From: Deltaproteobacteria bacterium
GTDB taxonomy: Bacteria; Desulfobacterota; GWC2-55-46; JAUVFY01
DNA: 6,013 nucleotides
Assembly (NCBI GenBank): GCA_030594025.1
Contig: JAUVFY010000091.1
Span: forward strand, 1-6,013
Direction of reading: 5' to 3'
Shown here: positions 5,883-6,013 of the stretch, piece after piece
Position numbering within the stretch: position 1 is the stretch's first letter
Layout: each line of letters begins with the position of its first letter
Made by a program: the position numbers and the translations under genes
The notes under the pieces: generated by a model
Told to the model about the DNA's origin: nothing
Database searches by the model: none
What the model saw: the letters and a program-made list of their open reading frames with translations, nothing else

Positions 5883-6013
5883 TATTCCTCCTCGAGCATA
5901 TCTTTTATCCTGTTAAGTATGTGTAGGGCCTCGATCGGTGTAATAGAGTCTGTATCGAGTTTTTTGAGTTCATCGTGTATGGGGTCCCTTTCACCGCCAA
6001 GTAGGTTCGGCAG
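5882..6013 (-). CDS. mutS: DNA mismatch repair protein MutS, C-terminal end (partial)
   Basis: The - strand frame is open from the window edge to TAG at 5884-5882 and encodes 43 residues. The stretch DELKKLDTDSITPIEALHIL followed by NRIKDML matches the conserved MutS C-terminus, where a D(P/T)DSLTPxEAL motif and a short helix form the end of the dimerisation region. MutS recognises base mismatches and small loops and recruits MutL. Only this tail is visible; the mismatch-binding and ATPase domains lie outside the window. A TPxEAL tail that is in frame, followed by the amidase gene with a 1-nt overlap, makes the identification firm despite the short length. It is the most upstream visible gene of the mutS-amidase-glnD-xerD unit, whose promoter must lie further upstream. 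Confidence 0.85.
   Translation of the reverse strand: MPNLLGGERDPIHDELKKLDTDSITPIEALHILNRIKDMLEEE
5887..5892 (-). promoter_or_regulatory. Ribosome binding site for the amidase GTG start
   Basis: On the - strand AGGAGG ends four bases before the GTG at 5882. It lies inside the last codons of mutS (encoding the final glutamates), so ribosomes finishing mutS at TAG are placed directly on the overlapping GTG (TAGTG). It supports GTG over the internal ATG at 5849. Confidence 0.75.

Overview
The window reads as core chromosome of a Gram-negative bacterium, most like the deltaproteobacterial lineages (Desulfobacterota and relatives). This is inferred from gene content: mutS, a periplasmic AMIN/Amidase_3 amidase, a full-length two-ACT GlnD and a XerD-type recombinase packed in one operon, next to a stand-alone Lrp/AsnC ligand-binding domain gene and a TPR gene. 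No taxon can be fixed from the sequence alone, and no insertion sequence, CRISPR array, tRNA or rRNA was seen.

Layout. On the + strand, 1-426 is the 3' end of a TPR-repeat protein, followed by a good intrinsic terminator (530-562). A candidate sigma70 promoter (593-621) then leads to a 77-residue RAM-domain protein (717-950). Hairpins with alternating complementary arms lie at 959-994. On the - strand, converging on these, are four tightly packed genes: the end of mutS (6013-5882), an N-acetylmuramoyl-L-alanine amidase (5882-4572), glnD (4624-1985) and xerD (1988-1086). They overlap by 1, 53 and 4 nt respectively. This leaves no room for internal promoters outside coding sequence and indicates one transcript started upstream of the window.

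The most interesting signal is in the gap between the two convergent transcription units. Bases 1000-1027 look like a 28-bp dif site (XerC arm, 6-bp centre, XerD arm). The inner 16 bp, CATAATGGATATTATG, differ from Escherichia coli dif at one base. The site lies 58 bp past the end of the xerD gene, so recombinase and probable chromosome-dimer-resolution target are side by side. Linkage of this kind is known for the single-recombinase systems XerS/difSL and XerH/difH, but not for the classical E. coli XerCD arrangement.

Working together: MutS (mismatch repair), the amidase (septal peptidoglycan splitting) and XerD (dimer resolution at division) all serve chromosome integrity and cell separation. 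GlnD is the nitrogen sensor that modifies PII proteins and is probably a passenger by operon linkage. If 1000-1027 is the true dif, this locus marks the replication terminus region.
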